From Chaetomium olivaceum (taxonomy: Eukaryota; Ascomycota; Sordariomycetes; Sordariales; Chaetomiaceae): a DNA stretch of 64,000 nucleotides. Of this stretch, positions 11,177-22,389 are shown piece after piece; the stretch's first letter is position 1, and each line of letters begins with the position of its first letter. The DNA lies in the NCBI GenBank assembly GCA_039881045.1, contig JAYWVB010000004.1, positions 496,001 through 560,000 of the forward strand, read 5' to 3'. Both the position numbers and the translations under genes were made by a program. The notes under the pieces are model-generated. The model worked only from the letters and a program-made list of their open reading frames with translations, was not told where the DNA came from and did not search any database.

Positions 11177-13872
11177 ATGGCTTCAGACGACCGCCATGAT
11201 TCGGCGCCCGATTTGCGCATCTTGGGCGACCGCATCACCCTCCAGCCCAGCGGCTTTGTCGAGCCAGAACACACGGGAGAAGGCAAGGAAGAAGCGCTCA
11301 TGAAGAACATGGCGCGCTTCCGCTCCGAGCCATTGCGGTACGCCACCACCCCCAATCGCCTTTCTTTTACCCCCTACTTTACCTAACCGGGTTCCCAGCT
11401 TCCTCCGCGAGGTATCCCTCTACGTCTCCGGCACCGGCTGGCGCGCCTACGACGACGTCATTGGCCAGCCCATCTTCTACTCGGGCTTCTCGGAGCACAT
11501 CAAGACCGAGATCATGTCGGCGACCCTGCTCCAGACCAAGATCGCGCAGCTCGCCGACATGCGCGTCGCCGTCGAGGAGAAGGAAGGCCTGCTCAACGGG
11601 GGCAGCGACAGCGATCTCGCCGCGAAGAGGGCCCGCCGCCGCGCCGTGCTCGTCCAGAACCTGCAGGAGGTCGCCGAGAAGCTGACGGATAACATGATCT
11701 GCAAGTTTGACAGCAAGCCGTTCATCCGCGGCGCGTACTACTTAGTCACACAGCTGCTTCTCAGGGCGTACCACCAGGGGATTCATGTGTCGAGCGAGGA
11801 GGTGTTGCGGCTGAGGAGTGTTGCTGAGGAGGCGGCGCGCAAGAAGCAGAGCATTATCTTTCTGCCGTGCCATAGGTCGCATGTCGATTACGTCTCTATG
11901 CAGCTGCTCTGCTACAGGCTCGGGTTGGCACTGCCAGTCGTAGTGGCCGGTGATAACTTGAACTTCCCGGTTGTTGGGAGTTTCTTGCAACATGCCGGTA
12001 AGTGCCCCGCTGTGTTTGATGCTGGTCGATGCTAATTGTGCCAAGGCGCCATGTACATCCGCAGGTCCTTTGGCGACGACCAGCTTTACACCACGCTAGT
12101 TCAAACCTACATTGATGTCATGCTCCAAGGCGGCTACAACCTCGAGTGCTTCATTGAGGGGGGGCGGTCACGAACGGGGAAGCTGCTTCCGCCTAAGTTT
12201 GGGATCCTCAATTTCGTGCTCGACAGCCTTCTTTCAGGGCGGGTCGAGGACGCCATTATCTGCCCCGTCAGCACCCAATACGACAAAGTGATCGAAACGG
12301 AGGGCTATGTTACAGAATTGTTGGGTGTGCCAAAGAAAAAGGAGAACCTGGCAGACTTCCTCTCGGGCGGGTCTAGCATTCTCTCGCTCCGGCTGGGGAG
12401 GGTGGACGTGCGGTTCCACGAGCCATGGAGCTTGAGGGGGTTTATTGACGAACAGCTTTCGAGGTTGTCCAAAATGCCGTCGGCAATGAACGTCAACTGG
12501 AGGGATATGAAGAACCAGATGCTCCGCCAAAAGCTGTTGCGGACACTCGGGTATAAGGTGTTGGCTGACATCAACGCCGTGTCGGTGGTGATGCCCACAG
12601 CGTTGATTGGGACCGTCTTATTGACACTCCGTGGCCGTGGCGTTGGGCGAAGGGAGCTCATCCTGCGCGTGGAGTGGTTGACGAACAGGATAAGAGCCAA
12701 GGGCGGGCGGGTCGCCCACTTCGGCAACGCACCGCTCTCAGACGTCGTCCAGCGAGGTTTGGACGTGCTAGGGAAGGATCTTGTTGGCGTTGTCGAGGGC
12801 CTCCCCGAGCCGACATACTACGCCGTGGACCGCTTCCAGCTGTCCTTTTACCGCAACATGACCATCCACCTCTTTATCTCGGAAACTCTGGTTGCGACTG
12901 CGTTATACACGCGGGTGAAGCAGGGAGGCGGGCCGCAAATCCAGGATATCCCGTATCGCGACCTATCCGATCAAGTTCTGTTCTTGTCGTCCCTCTTCCG
13001 CGGCGAGTTTATTTACTCAGGCGAGGGCCTCGCAACCAATCTTGAAAGGACACTCCTCGGCCTCGAAGCTGACAATGTCATTCTCCTTGAGCGGGATGAG
13101 ATGGGGAACATAACCAAGGTCGGCCTCTCCGGCGCGGAACGAGTCGCCGGGCGGGAAAACTTTGACTTCTACTGTTTCTTGATCTGGCCTTTCATTGAGG
13201 CAAGCTGGCTGGCGGCCGTCTCACTAATGGGCCTGTCCCCGCCGGCGGGGCAGAAGGATGACATTTGGGTCCAGGTGTCGAAAGCGCAGGACAGCGCGCA
13301 GCTGGTACGTTCTCATTCCCGGCCTGAAGGTCTCCCACCCACTTAGCTAACGTTTTTTGTGTGTCTCACAGCTAGGAAAAACCCTCTACCACCAAGGCGA
13401 CCTCTCCTACTTCGAAGCCGTCAACAAAGAAACCCTCAAGAACTCATATCAGCGCTTCGCCGAGGAAGGGATCATCCAGGTGGTCAAGTCCAAGGACGCG
13501 CGCATCCCACCACGATTACGCATCGCGCCGGAGTGGCGGCCCGGGCGCGACGACAAGACGGGCGAGCTGCTGCCCGCGGGCCGGCTGTGGGATTTCACGG
13601 AGAAGATCGCCTCGAGCCGACGCGAGGGCAAGAACAGGCGCGATGGTGCCACGGTTAGCACGCGTGTGCTGAGGCTGACGGATGAGTTGGGGAAGAAGCT
13701 GTTTGAGGAGGCTGTTGCGGGGGAGGCGGCGGGTAAGGGCAAGGGGAAAGGGAAGGGGAAGGCCAAGGCCGCGGTGCCGGCGAGGTTGAGTAGTGAGGAG
13801 GAGAAGAGTCTGAGTCGGACGGTGAGGGAGCAGGAGAGGAAGAGGAAGCTGGAGGGGAGGGCGCATTTGTAG
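11177..13872 (+). CDS. GPAT/DHAPAT-like glycerolipid acyltransferase
   Basis: Acyl-CoA-dependent sn-1 acyltransferase of the PlsB/GNPAT group, transferring a fatty acyl chain to glycerol-3-phosphate or dihydroxyacetone phosphate. Four exons: 11177-11337, 11399-11997, 12046-13304, 13372-13872, joined by clean GT-AG introns (61, 48 and 67 bp) with CTAAC/CTAAT branch points; 839 residues. Acyltransferase blocks appear in order: HRSHVD (His about 212), GAMYIRRSFGDD, FIEGGRSRTGK and ICPVSTQYDKVIE. The C-terminus has a Gly/Lys-rich repeat, then a basic stretch and ends AHL, which fits the type-1 peroxisomal targeting consensus. Human GNPAT also ends in a PTS1, so a peroxisomal DHAPAT role is plausible. 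Substrate choice cannot be read from the sequence. Confidence 0.93.
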
Positions 13873-14112
13873 GGTTGGGGTGTTATTGAGAGGGCTGATT
13901 CGGGAGGACAGGGGCGGTGTATATTTCTGGATGGGAGGAATTTGTCATGGGTTTGGATACCATGGGCGTGTTGTGTTGCATATTGTAGTCTAATGTATTA
14001 GCGTCTGTTATAGAAGCGAGTGAACTGGGGGTTGGTACAAAGGGGTCCATTTAGAGTATACTGCGTCTTGACAACCCAGGCTTCATACACCCATGGTTTT
14101 TGTTTTGCGTGG

Positions 14113-15704
14113 TTAAAACACATCCCACAAGCTAACCTTGCCATCCTTGCTCCCCGCAGCCAACCAATGCCCCTCCCTCGCCAGCCGCTCCCTCTTCTCC
14201 CTTACCGTGACGTCCACCAGCTTGGGCACGACCACCACCTCCTTACTCCGCTGACTCTGCTGCTGTTGTAGCCCCTCACCACCGCCATCACCACTACCAC
14301 CACCCCCTCCCGCCTCCCCTTCCTTTCCCCTCTCCCCTTCACCCAGTGCCTCCCCACCCGCCTGCGCCACCTCCCCTTTCTCTGCTGCTACTGCTGCCTG
14401 TCCACCCGCACCATTTGTTGCTATTGCCGCAAACGCAACAGCATAGCACCCCACCCCATGCCACTTCAGCACCGCCACCTCGGCGAGGGTGCGCGCCGAG
14501 TACACACGCACGCGTGCGTCCCAGCCGGCGGTGGCGAAGACGCGCCCGTCGGATCGGATTTGCAGGGATTGTTGGCCGGCGTGGCGCGTGTTGCTTACCT
14601 TGAGAGGGGTGGTTTGGGGCTCGCTGGTTGTGGGAGTGGTGGTTTTGGTTGTTGGGTTGGGTTGTTGGGAGGGGATGGGGTTCGTAGTCGTGGTGGTGGT
14701 GGTGGTAGTGGAAAGGACGGCGGTGAGGAGGGACTTTGTTGCATCCCCTCCGACTGGTGGTGGGGGGTTGGGCGTGGTGTTAGGCTGGGTGGGTTGAGTC
14801 ACTGGTGACGGCGAGGGGAGAGGGTGCTTTGCGATGATGGCGTCGGCGCTGGAGGTGAGGAAATAGTCCCTGTTGGGGGACACGTCGAGTGAGAGGACCG
14901 GCTGGGAGTGGCACTTTGCATGGTACCTGACGGTCCAGTCCCCGCGGTCGCTGAGCTGTGCTACGGTGGCGGCGCCGTTCTCGTAACCGGCGACGATTGT
15001 CAAGGTCTGCTCCAGGTGAAACAGAGAGAGGGCCATGACCATCCCATTCTTCTCGCCCAGCTTTACCGTGTGTTGCCGGGCTTGCGAGGGCAGGTGGAAG
15101 ATGTCGATCTGGGCTCTTGATCAGCTACTGTGTTAAGCCAACGGCCAAATGGACTTACGGCCTCAGATGCGAGGGTGTTGGGCACGGCAACCAGAATCTC
15201 GGATGATGCAGCGTCCGATCCCGGAGAGACGGGGCAATGGGAGAATGAACAAAAGTTCATGGTGTTGACCTCGAGCATGTACAGCATCCATGGCTGGGGG
15301 CGGGTCTCAGAGGTCGGGTCCAAGGGCAACTTCTTACTCAGACCACTCTCTTCCTCTGCCGTGAATTTCCATACTATGAGCTTGTTGTCTCTTCCATGGC
15401 TGCCGGATTATCGTCTCAGTATTTATCTGTCAATTATGTTTATGAGGCGCCAAACACCAGGCACCACATCCACCTACGTGATCAACCGGTCGTCGCCCCA
15501 ACCAGCGATTCCCAAGACGGGGCTGGCATGGGCCTGCCATACCGCCCTCGGGCGCATGACAGTGAGATCCCATGCGACAACAAAACCGTCTGCATCGCCC
15601 GTTACGAGCCGGTCGTTTCCTCGCACGAAGGCTGCAGTGTGCACTTGGGCTTTGTGCCCGCGCAAGATAGATTTGGGCTGGGCAGGTCGCCCATCCGTGG
15701 CCAT
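14113..15704 (-). CDS. ASA1: ASTRA-associated protein 1 (WD40)
   Basis: WD-repeat component of the ASTRA complex, linked with the TTT cochaperone for PIKK kinases. Three exons on the minus strand: 15704-15478, 15399-15159, 15108-14113. They are joined by introns of 78 and 50 bp (gtaggt..cag; gtaagt..cag); 487 residues in a clean frame. The N-terminus [17 protein letters not shown], then [21 protein letters not shown] and the final [13 protein letters not shown] are WD blades at the ends of the propeller. The middle carries long insertions: poly-Thr, Pro-rich and Gly/Glu-rich (about residues 290-330 and 410-450), which are low-complexity loops. The assignment rests on the overall order and the conserved N-terminal motif. 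Confidence 0.88.
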
Positions 15705-16888
15705 CTTGTGATGTCAGTCAGTGATAGTGACCGTTCAAAGTGATGGAGAGTGGTCGCTGTGTTGTGGTGGGAATGCGAGGTTCGGAAACAAGAGTGGATT
15801 CCTGAAAGACCCGGCAATTGAAGTGTTAACTCCGACTGGGGAGTTGGTTGTGAGAGCCATGCTAACTCGGGACGAAGTACAGTACAACCCTGGTTTGTTT
15901 ATTAGCGCGTCCGATCTGACAAGGGTCCCGGTTCAAATGTTAAACTACCCCTATCTCGACAGCCCAACAACGGGTTAAAATGGATGAAAATGTAATAAAT
16001 AGAATCTTTCATAAAGATACTTTTAGCCAAAACCTTTTTTCCGTTAGAAAGGGCGCCGTTTCGCCGTTGAGTTGGAGAATTTGGCATGGACCCCGGTCTT
16101 GAAGTGACGCGCTAACGAACAACCCAGGGTTGTGTACCTCAGCCAGATCTGGACCGTGTAAGAGAGAGTCGCTCCGCGCCCGACTGTATCAGGGTTCAGA
16201 TGACGCCACTCGGAGAGTTTCGAATATTCAGAAAACAACAGTTATCCTCTGAATATTACTAGGAAATAGACGAAACACAATTCTTCCATGTAACTTGTAA
16301 GGCATCCATGTGGATATGTGCTGCATCAGCGGTGCCTGCAAGGTATAGTGGGGCCCTGAATTAACGATGTCCATACCATACCATCCACCCCCCGAACATC
16401 ATGTAATCTTGGGCTTCTCTCGGTCTTGTTCCGTCAGTATCTACCTTCTCGGGCTCATTTCCACGTAGCCACGGCTTTACCTATTGTAGCAAACTGTTAG
16501 CAAACGAGTAGTGAAAATATCCCAATCATACCATTACTGGCCATTTTCTTCACTTTGGTTCGTTTTGAGAAGAAGTGTCTTCCCTAACCCGCAGTCTCAT
16601 TGCGTCAGCGGTACCTTGGTTCATGACACACAATTAGCACTTCTACACTACTAGAAGTCCGAGGGTGAGCTTCCAACCATTCGGAGATTTTTAATCCTGT
16701 CTCCATTCCACCGGTGACTTAATGACCAATATGGGTACACCGGTTTGTCTACGGGTTTTATTGACTCTCCGTTCCATCTTGGCTCTTTTGTGATATAAAG
16801 CTATATCACTTGCTCAAGTACTGGTTTTTGAAGTACCTACAGTACACAAACATCATACTATCAAATTCACTGCCCAGACTCACCAAAC
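15705..16888. other. Intergenic region
   Basis: About 1.2 kb. No domain recognised in any frame. The last 100 bases (leader with AT-rich stretch, acagtacacaaacatc) form the promoter and leader of the oxidoreductase gene. Confidence 0.45.
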
Positions 16889-18150
16889 ATGTCCATCCCC
16901 GAGACCTACAAGGCGTTCCGCCGCACCACCGGCGACCTCCCGAGGACCATTACCCCCACAACCGAACGGCTGCCGCGAGAGCTTGGCCCGCACGATGTTC
17001 TCCTCAAGATTCAAGCCGTTTCCCTCAACTTCCGTGATGTTGGCATGCTGAACGGACGCTACCCGGTTGAAGTGATTGAGCGCGGCATCCCCGCTTCCGA
17101 TGCAGCTGCCGAGGTTGCCGCCACGGGAAGCGCTGTCAAGGATTTCGCCATCGGAGACCACGTTTCGGTCATTTTCGATCTTGGCAATCTCACGGGATCT
17201 GAAGATTGGCCGACCAAAGCGCTTGGTGGCGATGTCGAGGGTGTTCTTGCTGAGTACGCCATCTTCGAAGACAAGTACATCGTGCAGCTGCCCAAGCACT
17301 TGTCGTGGGAAGAGGTCAGTCTTGTTATCCCGGAGACTTATTATTATTATTGTTCATTTCGTTAACATGGCATCAAATCCCAGGGGTCTACCATTGCGTG
17401 TGCCGGCGTCACGGCTTGGAGTGCGCTCGACGGCCTGAGAGCGGCGAACCCTAGAAGTGCCCTCCTGCAAGGTACGTGTTTCATATTTCCGAACTGGTTA
17501 ATCACATGGCTGACCCATTGAGCTAGGCACAGGAGGTGTCAGTTTGTTTGCCCTGCTGATATGCCTTGCTGCGGGTATTCGGCCCATCATCACGTCTTCA
17601 TCCGACAAGAAGCTTCAAGATGTTCGGAAACTCGGCCCTGATGTCGGGACTATCAACTACAAAACTGTCTCTGACAAAACGTCCGAGGTGCAGCGCCTTA
17701 CGGACGGCAAGGGTGTCGACATTGTCGTCAACAACAATGGGCCGTCGTCTATTCCGGAAGATATCAGCTTCTTGCGGCAACGGGGCGGTCTCGTGGCTCT
17801 GGTCGGCTTTCTAGCTGGCTTTGGTGGTGACTGGCAGCCGAGTGCTGTGCTGGGATTAATGGCCAAGTCCGCAAAGTTGAAGTAAGCTACCTCTACCTAT
17901 CTTCCTCCCCCAAAACTTGGGACCGCCAAAGACGGTCCAGCGACGTTCCACTGACGGTGCAAAATCCAGGGGTGTTGCCGTGGGCTCCAAGGAAGATTTC
18001 GTGGAACTGAACCGGTTCCTGGAAGAGAAGAAGGTGTCCCTCGCCCCGCTCGTCGACCGAGTCTTTACCTTCGACGAGTCGCCCGCCGCGTTTGACTATC
18101 TGTACTCGGGCAGCCATGTCGGCAAGGTCGTCATCAAGGTGCAGGACTAG
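16889..18150 (+). CDS. MDR-family zinc-type alcohol dehydrogenase/quinone oxidoreductase
   Basis: NAD(P)H-dependent medium-chain reductase. Four exons: 16889-17314, 17384-17471, 17527-17881, 17970-18150, separated by introns of 69, 55 and 88 bp; 349 residues with all junctions in frame. Seen: GroES-like N-terminal domain (VSLNFRDVGMLNGRYP), then the Rossmann nucleotide-binding motif at the exon 2/3 junction (QGTGGVSLFA), KLGPDVGTINYK and a C-terminal AFDYLYSGSHVGKVVIKV. The structural-zinc Cys cluster is not evident, so it is closer to the zinc-independent quinone-reductase branch. No physiological substrate is proposed. Confidence 0.9.
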
Positions 18151-19229
18151 ACTTCGCATAAAGCAAGTAGTAGCCGATCTGCATGTATGTAGAAGTATGG
18201 AAACAGTTCGGGCGGAGATCGTACGATTGAGTGGATCTCGTCCTGCAAAGGGTTAGGGGAAGGGGAGCCGAATCAAGTAGCCGAGTTAGCAATTATAGTC
18301 ACCCACTGGCTGTAGTTCTTTTTAATAAAACTTTTCTAACTAGATACCCACACGGTATGCTGTGGCACGTCCTGTCGAGGTCACCTTAACGTCAGGTCGT
18401 TAGCATTGTCAAGAACGAGCCGCTATGTCGGCACACCCTCGACCCGCTCACACACAGCTGGCTCTAAGCAAGGCTTTTACCATTAGGTTTGTTGAGGCCT
18501 AGCCTGTCTGAGACTCCCTTATTCGGGCGTCACCTACATGGCACCTCTGGAAGGTAGGATTTCCTTCGGTCGTTACCGGCCTAAAGTACCCACGTAGGTA
18601 AGGTCCATGTCAAGTATATACCAAGATAGTTTGCTGTTCAACTCCTTTTAACCTTGGGGGCTTTCTAGATATCATGTGTTTACAAGCGAGTGTTCTTTGC
18701 AATCGTTTTCATGGTTCAACTTGCTAGAGTTCACAGTTAGATAGGTACATGTACCCAATCTTTATATCGACTTTACTCGCTCGGTTCAGCTATTTTCTTT
18801 CTTCCTCGACTTTTAGTCCATGTTTAGCATGGCTTAATGAGAACACAGGGGGGCTTTAGATGTAGCAGGGTGTGTTCCTAGAGATAGTTTCTCGCTTATG
18901 GACAAGCTCCTACGCTCCCCGGTACCGTGATGCGGTCTACCCGCTTTTAATTGGTGCAGTTGCGACAACACACAGCGGAGCGTCCCCCATAGTTTGCACT
19001 GAGTATACTCGGATCCCGCCAGGGTTGGTCGCGTTGCCAAGAAAACATGGACTGACTATAAGACGAATGCTCAATCCACTACCCAACTATCTTTCCACCC
19101 ACATCAGCCACATCAACAGCCACATCAACACCCAGACTTCTAACACCATCCTCCCAGGCGTTGCCAACCCACCTCATTTGAGTCCGACTCAACTACAACA
19201 CTAGAAATCTCCAACGCCTCCCTGCCAAA
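18151..19229. other. Intergenic region
   Basis: About 1.1 kb, AT-richer than neighbours. No coding match or repeat seen; the last part is the promoter of the small secreted protein gene. Confidence 0.45.
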
Positions 19230-19604
19230 ATGGTCAAGCTTAACACCATCGCCCTTGCGGTTGTCTGCGCCCTTCCCTCCCTCGCTACCGCGGCCAAGTG
19301 CACCAACGGCCTATACTACTGTGGCTACAATCTTGTCAGAAAGGGTATGTAGCCAGTTCCTTTCTCTGCCTTGGGCGCCATCTTGGTGGTGATTTCAGCC
19401 CAACCAGACTGACGTTTCGTGTTATTAGGGAACTACGCCAGCGAAATGTACGCCGAAAATGAGAAGAATGGCGCCCCGACCGATAACGTCTCCCTGTACT
19501 CCACTCTATACCATTGTGGCGGTGATGGATGGATTGGGTATTGGGAAACCTGCGCGACATGCAAAGATGGTGGAGCTGGAAAGAGCGACTTTTGCTCCTG
19601 GTAG
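19230..19604 (+). CDS. Small secreted cysteine-rich protein (copy 1)
   Basis: 96-residue preprotein from two exons (19230-19344, 19429-19604; 84-bp intron gtatgt..tag with CTGAC branch point). The signal peptide MVKLNTIALAVVCALPSLATA precedes a mature region starting at AKCTNGLYYCGYNLV. Six cysteines in the mature part suggest three disulphides. The C-terminus ...CATC..GGAGKSDFC is a pattern I associate with small secreted proteins of sordariomycetes. It shares exon-1 length (115 nt), intron phase and the C-G-Y-x-L-V core with the gene at 21680. Could be an effector or an antimicrobial-type protein; function is not inferable. Confidence 0.85.
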
Positions 19605-20248
19605 ATGTATTATATTGCTTTGTAATGTACTTTGTTGGTGGGATCGGATATTTGCTAGAACCGGGTAAAATGTACCTGCCTTAAATAAGCCTAGGACCCT
19701 CAGTACCTTAAACTGTAGCTTAGGCTGAATACCACTATCATGGCTGTCTGCCTGTGCCGCCCGTGATTGAGACTACCTAGGTATGGCGGGTGTATCCCGC
19801 GATCCTCGACGCACCAGCCAGAGACATCGCCGCTTTTCCGCCTTGAGATATTAACGGCCTAGGGTTCTCTTTTTTCCCAGCATCAAGAGAGCATGTCTTC
19901 AGTGGCCCACATTTCTCACCACGAGCATAAAGACGAGATCCTCATGTTCGAGCGGATTTGCAGTCTGGCCCGTCCTACCCAAGACGACGGCGAGGAGCTT
20001 CACATTTGCCCGGGCATGCTACCAAAGAGGTCATTCATGCCAACGTCAAGGTCTAGTAATCATACGCTAACATCGTTAAGTTGTACCATAGGTAGGGAAA
20101 CAGAGATACATAAGTCGGTCGGCAGAGTTCACAAAAATAACCCTGTTACTTAAATCAGGCAACGACCTTCTGAACGTAGAGAAAGCGACCCGACATAATT
20201 ATTTCTAACTACCTAGTTAAGGTAACTAAGGAGATACCACGCCCTTGA
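19605..20248. other. Intergenic region
   Basis: Contains an 86-codon reading frame (19893-20153, + strand) without recognisable features; I do not call it a gene. The rest is the 3' flank of the GH16 gene. Confidence 0.4.
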
Positions 20249-21197
20249 TCAGAGCTCGTCATGTACCGCTGTAGTCGAATAGTGCGCGACATAACCGACC
20301 TCCATCATGCTTCCATATCCATCCGAGTATCGCTATTGGGGTTGCCCGGCTTGTGGTTCTTCGTTAGCAACAACAACTACCTAGGTAAGCTGGGTATTTC
20401 ATGAGGGTTCGACTTACCCAGCCGCCTCCGACCGCAACATTGAGGATGAAATACAATGGCGACTGTGCCAATGTAGCCCAGACGTTGGCATTCCTAATCC
20501 GGGATCCCGAGATCTGGTGAAATTTTTCTCCGTCTCTGAACCAAGTGATAGTCTGAGCAGCCCAGTTTCCATCCCTACGGTCAATCTCGATTCGCCAGGT
20601 ATGCCAACTCTGGTCAGGGATGCCAATATTGCCGCCAATGCCATTGCTCTCGTTGCAAATTCCGCCTGGATACACATCACAATGTACGGTGCCATATCCA
20701 GTCAACTGTCCGTTGACAGACTCCAAAATATCAAGCTCGCCACATGCAGGCCAATGACCGCCGTTGCGGAGGACATCTCCGAGCATCCAGAAAGCAGGCC
20801 ACATACCCTGCTTGTTGCTGATAGGGTTGTCGCCAAACCGAATAGCAGCCTCGGCTCTCGTGAGCTTGCCGGGTTGGGGGGTAAAGGTGTGAGTGCTCTC
20901 GATGCGGCCAGAGGTCCAGCCCTTGGGCATCGACGCGTCTCTCCAGGGGACGAGCTGCAGGGTAGTTCCGCCACTCAGTTGGACGTTCCGTGGGTTGGGC
21001 GTATAGACCTGCAGCTCGTTATTGACGCCCAGGTCTCCATCCCTGATGTTCCAATCTCTGGTGTCGGGGAGTGTGCCAGAGGATCCGGCAAATGTGGCCT
21101 GCCAGTCTCGAGTGAATCCGTCATACGAGGGCGCCTCCCAAGCCATAGTAACGGCGGATAGGGAAAATATCGCGACGAGAAGACGGTGGTAAGACAT
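20249..21197 (-). CDS. GH16 endo-beta-1,3(4)-glucanase-like, 3' frameshift
   Basis: Secreted glycoside hydrolase family 16 enzyme acting on beta-1,3/1,4 glucans. Signal peptide at 1-19 (MSYHRLLVAIFSLSAVTMA). Catalytic motif GELDILES gives the E-x-D-x-x-E arrangement (E154, D156, E159); other GH16 marks are the MWPAFWMLG stretch and NVAVGGGW. An intron (20350-20417, gtaagt..aag, branch CTAAC) follows GGGW and leads into PGNPNSDT. A one-base loss near 20325 then breaks the frame. In the corrected frame the conserved GYGSMMEVGYVAHYS continues and stops at 20249-20251, with C-terminal residues HDEL. Without the correction the protein ends at TGA 20307. HDEL would be an ER-retention signal, unusual on a secreted hydrolase. 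Confidence 0.85.
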
Positions 21198-21679
21198 GTT
21201 GAAGAAGAGGTATTAGGGTACGAAACGCAACCGTGGAAGTTTATAAGTAGATCAAGGGAGAACGAGTAATGAAATAAAACTAGATGCTGTTCTATTTCTT
21301 TTTTCTACTTTTCTTCAGAGAGATTCGGCAGGACTACGGGCCTTAAATGCTTGCTTTCACATCACTACAACAAATCGGTGTGGTGTGTGAGGGCGAGATA
21401 TATGTGGGGCGAGGTCCGAGTAGCTGAATGCCTGTTGGCATTACCTTGGTACCAGGTAGTTGGTCCGAGTTGAGTAGCGCAGCCCCAGGATCTGAGTTGG
21501 ATGGGCAGTGTGGGATCTGAGTTGAATAGTTCAGAGCCCTCAATCATCCGCCAGTTGTATAAAGTATAGTTACCTGCAGGTACCCAGAACCTTTTCGGAA
21601 TATCAAATAACTCCAGTTCTCAATCTCAAATAATCTCAAGACAACCACACCTCATCCACTTTCAATTCAAGCATCAACA
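21198..21679. other. Divergent intergenic promoter region
   Basis: 482 bp between the GH16 gene (minus) and small secreted protein copy 2 (plus). It must hold both promoters. A 12-bp direct repeat-like pair occurs around 21470-21535 (ggatctgagttg). No coding sequence. Confidence 0.5.
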
Positions 21680-22026
21680 ATGAAGTACCTTACCGCCCTC
21701 GTCGTTCTCGCTACAACCTACGTCGGCGTCTTAGCTGGACCCGTGCCACCAAGATTCCCAAATGTCTGCGGTTATTGGCTTGTGAACTCAGGAGGTATGT
21801 GTCCCTACACCATTGTATAATGCCATAGCTTACGCAAAGACTTGTAGGCTACACTCAGTCCGACATCGCCCAGTTGACATGTGGCAGAACCGATACGTGT
21901 GATGGCCAAGAGTGGAACACTGTTTTCCACATGGGAACGAGAGGTGACTGGGGCAGTGGTGGTTTCTGCAGTAACGGCTGCTATATGTATGAGGAGGGCG
22001 GCTGGCCTCTGGGCGCATGTCACTAA
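21680..22026 (+). CDS. Small secreted cysteine-rich protein (copy 2)
   Basis: 97-residue preprotein from exons 21680-21794 and 21848-22026 (53-bp intron gtatgt..tag). Signal peptide MKYLTALVVLATTYVGVLA, then a mature protein with NVCGYWLVNSGGYTQSDIA and six cysteines, ending GACH. Exon 1 is 115 nt, as in the gene at 19230; the intron is in the same phase and the C-G-Y-x-L-V-x(3)-G-x-Y core is shared. The two are therefore probably diverged paralogues flanking the GH16 gene. Function unknown. Confidence 0.83.
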
Positions 22027-22389
22027 GATAGTTAGTAAGTAGGATGGGTTGTCGTGGCAACGAATAAGGGGTGTCAACCTGGCCACGACCTTTGGGCCAT
22101 TGTGGTCGCCAAGGGAGGTAATTAGTTATAGACAAACGGACAAAAGAATCAAGTCGTGGCCCTACGTTGAGCTCAATGATGTGACAAGTTGAGAACCTGC
22201 ACCAGACACGAGGTCTGTTTCTCAAGGCGGGATGGAAACCTTAGTTTCCATCCCCGGGTCTATCCTCTTCAAAGTGATTGTCTCTGCTCTGCTTTCTCGT
22301 ACACTATACTTTACCTTGCAATCTTTCTCACCATATCTCAAGATTGGCGACTACGGTATCAAAAGAGAGTGCAATCACTGATCCGCCCG
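22027..22389. other. Intergenic region
   Basis: Short stretch between the secreted protein gene and the UstYa-like gene; promoter of the latter. Nothing else seen. Confidence 0.4.
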
